From NCBI GenBank assembly GCA_017505525.1, contig JAFVPB010000009.1, positions 52,765 through 105,480 of the forward strand: a stretch of 52,716 nt of DNA. The letters run 5' to 3'. A program made the translations under genes and the position numbers. The notes beneath the pieces were generated by a model, which searched no databases, was not told the origin of the DNA, and was given only the letters and a program-made list of their open reading frames with translations. This DNA comes from Clostridia bacterium (GTDB lineage: Bacteria; Bacillota; Clostridia; UMGS1883). Positions 51,025-52,716 of the stretch are shown in pieces; within the stretch, counting starts at the first letter, position 1, and each line of letters begins with the position of its first letter.

Positions 51025-52275
51025 TTATCTTTTCGAAACAACTGCTTTCTCATACGCTTTTACATCCTCAAGCCACTCCCCATCAAGCGGAGCACCGCAA
51101 ACGCGGCAATATTCGTCCCAAATCTCTCCAAAAGGCATTGTTTTCTGCTCCTCCTGACGGATTAAGAGTTCTGTGAAATTACCGCTATCCTGAAAAGCTT
51201 TAAATTCTTTATCGGGACTAAGGAGCGCCCAGAGAAGCGCTTTTTGAAGATTTCTGAAACCAACCGTCCATGCGGCTACACGATTGATAGATGCATCGAA
51301 ATAGTCAAGTGCTATCTTAACCGAGCCATCAAGTCCGCCGCATCTTACTATTTCCTTTGCAATTTCTTTCGTTTCATCATCGAAAAGAACAACGTGGTCG
51401 CTATCCCAACGGATAGGTCTTGTAATATGCAAAGCTATCTCAGGGAAGAATGCAAGGAGTGCGGGTATTTTATCTGAAACCACCTCTGTTGGGTGATAAT
51501 GTCCGTTATCCATAAGAGGAATACATTTATCTTTGTTCATAGCAGCATAGCTCAAACTGAATTCCGCACTGCCAACTGTGTATGCTTCCACTCCTATACC
51601 AAATACTTTACTTTCAATGCAAGGCTTAACCATATTAAAATCAAAAGGTTCAGATAAAATCTCGTCAATAGACTGTTTATACCTTTCCCTTGGACCTTTC
51701 CTGTCGGCGGGAATGTCCTTAAAGCCGTCGCCCGTCCATATGTTCATAATACAAGGTTCGCCTAATTCTTCTGCAAGATACTGTGATATGCGAATACAGG
51801 CTTTCCCGTGCTCTATCCAGAATCTTCTTGTTTCCTCATTGGGGCTTGAAAGCGTTAAGGGATCGCATTTTGGATGCGAGAAAAATGTGGGGTTAAAATC
51901 GCAACCTAAGTTTCTTTCTTTGCAGAACTTTACCCATTTTTTAAAGTGCTTTGGTTCTAGCTTATCTCTGTCTTGCCACTCACCCTCTTCAAAAATTGCA
52001 TAGCTTGCGTGAAGATTCATCTTTTTTGTTCCTGGGCACAATGATAAAACCTTGTCGATATCTGCCATCAACTCTTCAGGAGTTCCTGCTCTGCCGGGAT
52101 AATTTCCCGTTGTTTGAATACCGCCTGTGAGGGGCTTATTCGGGTCGGTATCAAAGCCTCTCACATCGTCGCCCTGCCAACAGTGAAGGCTTACAGGCAC
52201 TTTCTGCAGTGTTTTTATTGCTGCATCGGTATCAATACCAATGCGGGCATATTTATTTTTTGCATATGTATACAT
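51025..52275 (-). CDS. rhaA: L-rhamnose isomerase
   Basis: Converts L-rhamnose to L-rhamnulose, first step of rhamnose catabolism. 416 residues, usual length. Family stretches: VSLHCWQGDDVRGFD at the start, MNLHASYA, DFNPTFFSHP, MNIWTGDGFKD, LMDNGHYHPTE and SDHVVLFDD, which carry the metal and substrate ligands. AAGGAGG is ten bases before the start. It follows the ABC permease gene after 74 bases, which include a 9-bp inverted repeat (52297-52305, 52321-52329). Confidence 0.95.
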   Translation of the reverse strand: MYTYAKNKYARIGIDTDAAIKTLQKVPVSLHCWQGDDVRGFDTDPNKPLTGGIQTTGNYPGRAGTPEELMADIDKVLSLCPGTKKMNLHASYAIFEEGEWQDRDKLEPKHFKKWVKFCKERNLGCDFNPTFFSHPKCDPLTLSSPNEETRRFWIEHGKACIRISQYLAEELGEPCIMNIWTGDGFKDIPADRKGPRERYKQSIDEILSEPFDFNMVKPCIESKVFGIGVEAYTVGSAEFSLSYAAMNKDKCIPLMDNGHYHPTEVVSDKIPALLAFFPEIALHITRPIRWDSDHVVLFDDETKEIAKEIVRCGGLDGSVKIALDYFDASINRVAAWTVGFRNLQKALLWALLSPDKEFKAFQDSGNFTELLIRQEEQKTMPFGEIWDEYCRVCGAPLDGEWLEDVKAYEKAVVSKR

Positions 52276-52296
52276 AAAAAACTTACCTCCTTAAAA

Positions 52297-52329
52297 ATTT
52301 AAGTGCGATATAAAGCATCACACTTAAAT
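52297..52329 (-). repeat. Inverted repeat between the ABC permease and rhaA
   Basis: ATTTAAGTG (52297-52305) and CACTTAAAT (52321-52329), 15-base loop; possible mRNA processing or attenuation hairpin upstream of rhaA. Confidence 0.5.
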
Positions 52330-52349
52330 AGAATAATAACTGTTTTTAA

Positions 52350-52716
52350 TTAACCCTTAACAGCACCAACTGTAAGTCCGCGTGTGAAATACTTCTGGAA
52401 GAACGGGAACACAACAAGCATCGGGCCTGCTGCAACTATTACCATCGCAAATCTTACTGATTCTGTGGGAACCTCTGTTTCAAGCTGAATATTGAGTCCC
52501 ATCTGTGAGTTTGAAAGTCCCTTTACAAACTCTGCCTCTCGAAGCATCTTCTGAAGCATATACTGAAGCGAATAAAGCTTTGAATCTCTGATATAGATAA
52601 GTGATGTGTACCAGTCGTTCCACTTTCCAAGAAGCGTCATAAGAAGAACCGTTGCAAGCACAGGCTTTGAAAGAGGAAGAACTATCTGGAAGAATATTCT
52701 TAATTCCTTCGCCCCG
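52350..52716 (-). CDS. Carbohydrate ABC transporter permease (MalG/LplC type), 5' end beyond window
   Basis: Membrane permease of a sugar ABC importer; only the C-terminal 122 codons are inside the window and the frame is open to the right edge. The conserved cytoplasmic loop for ATPase contact is visible near the edge (GAKELRIFFQIVLPLSKPV), followed by hydrophobic stretches and the family ending YFTRGLTVGAVKG. Located before rhaA, so a rhamnose, rhamnoside or rhamnogalacturonan-oligosaccharide importer is likely by context. Confidence 0.9.
   Translation of the reverse strand, partial: GAKELRIFFQIVLPLSKPVLATVLLMTLLGKWNDWYTSLIYIRDSKLYSLQYMLQKMLREAEFVKGLSNSQMGLNIQLETEVPTESVRFAMVIVAAGPMLVVFPFFQKYFTRGLTVGAVKG

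Noticed and set aside
1-52716. CRISPR array, prophage or transposase genes
   Set aside because: No regularly spaced repeats, and no integrase, terminase, capsid or transposase motifs in any frame I examined.

Overview
The window is AT-rich, densely packed Bacillota DNA, most likely from an anaerobic, spore-forming member of class Clostridia, possibly gut-associated. The evidence is spoIIR, the c-di-AMP pair cdaA/cdaR, a WalRK system with YycH/YycI-like partners, FtsEX with an M23 hydrolase, strong AGGAGG-type ribosome binding sites, frequent GTG/TTG starts and HdrABC-type anaerobic redox subunits. No rRNA, CRISPR array, phage module or recognisable integrase/transposase gene was seen. Genus cannot be fixed from sequence reading alone.

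Layout. 1-5300 (minus): malate dehydrogenase, fumarase and HdrB-HdrC-HdrA, a redox operon whose last gene runs off the left edge. 5385-12008 (minus): an envelope operon (PucR-type regulator, FtsE, FtsX, M23 hydrolase, CtpA protease, DacF-like protein) behind a promoter with a WalR-type box; the DacF-like protein has lost its catalytic Ser and Lys. 12126-13500 (plus): DUF3343 plus cysteine desulfurase. 13595-15336 (plus): cdaA-cdaR. 15370-16269 (minus): Cys-rich protein with a sporulation-type promoter candidate. 16273-25610 (minus): housekeeping run nfo, lepA, hemW, recX, rimO, pgsA, alr, radA, fabG; lepA has no canonical start codon for its full-length frame. 25639-35143 (plus, except one small gene): ispE, spoIIR, trmB, (Dabb protein on minus), SbcD/YhaO-like nuclease, YhaN-like ATPase, Asp23, FakA-like, recG; recG contains a 34-bp perfect palindrome. 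35187-36997 (minus): proS. 37124-38161: GIY-YIG-like gene, then a 600-base spacer with a MITE-like repeat and hairpins. 38162-41281 (minus): FHA protein, FtsW/RodA, class B PBP. 41532-46913 (plus): walR-walK, a novel secreted protein, yycH-yycI. 46925-48325 (minus): sodium:amino-acid symporter. 48432-50763: two serine tRNAs, then an HTH-Fic gene and an unknown gene bracketed by a repeated 11-bp tRNA 3' end. 50900-52716 (minus): rhamnose isomerase and a sugar ABC permease.

How it works together. The strongest system-level reading is cell-envelope control. The window holds a WalRK two-component system and three sites matching the WalR consensus TGTWAH-N5-TGTWAH, placed at the walR promoter, at the promoter of the secreted protein inside the wal locus, and upstream of the ftsEX/M23/ctpA/dacF operon. 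This would link WalRK to division-associated hydrolase activation, as in Bacillus, with two new components: a small exported protein of unknown function and a predicted non-catalytic DacF paralogue. Other leads are a Fic module at a tRNA-Ser gene with a perfect 15-bp inverted repeat before its ribosome binding site, an HdrABC-malate dehydrogenase-fumarase operon, and a lepA that may initiate at AUA.

Limits: all assignments come from reading motifs and context; no database search or folding program was run. Promoters are consensus matches by eye.
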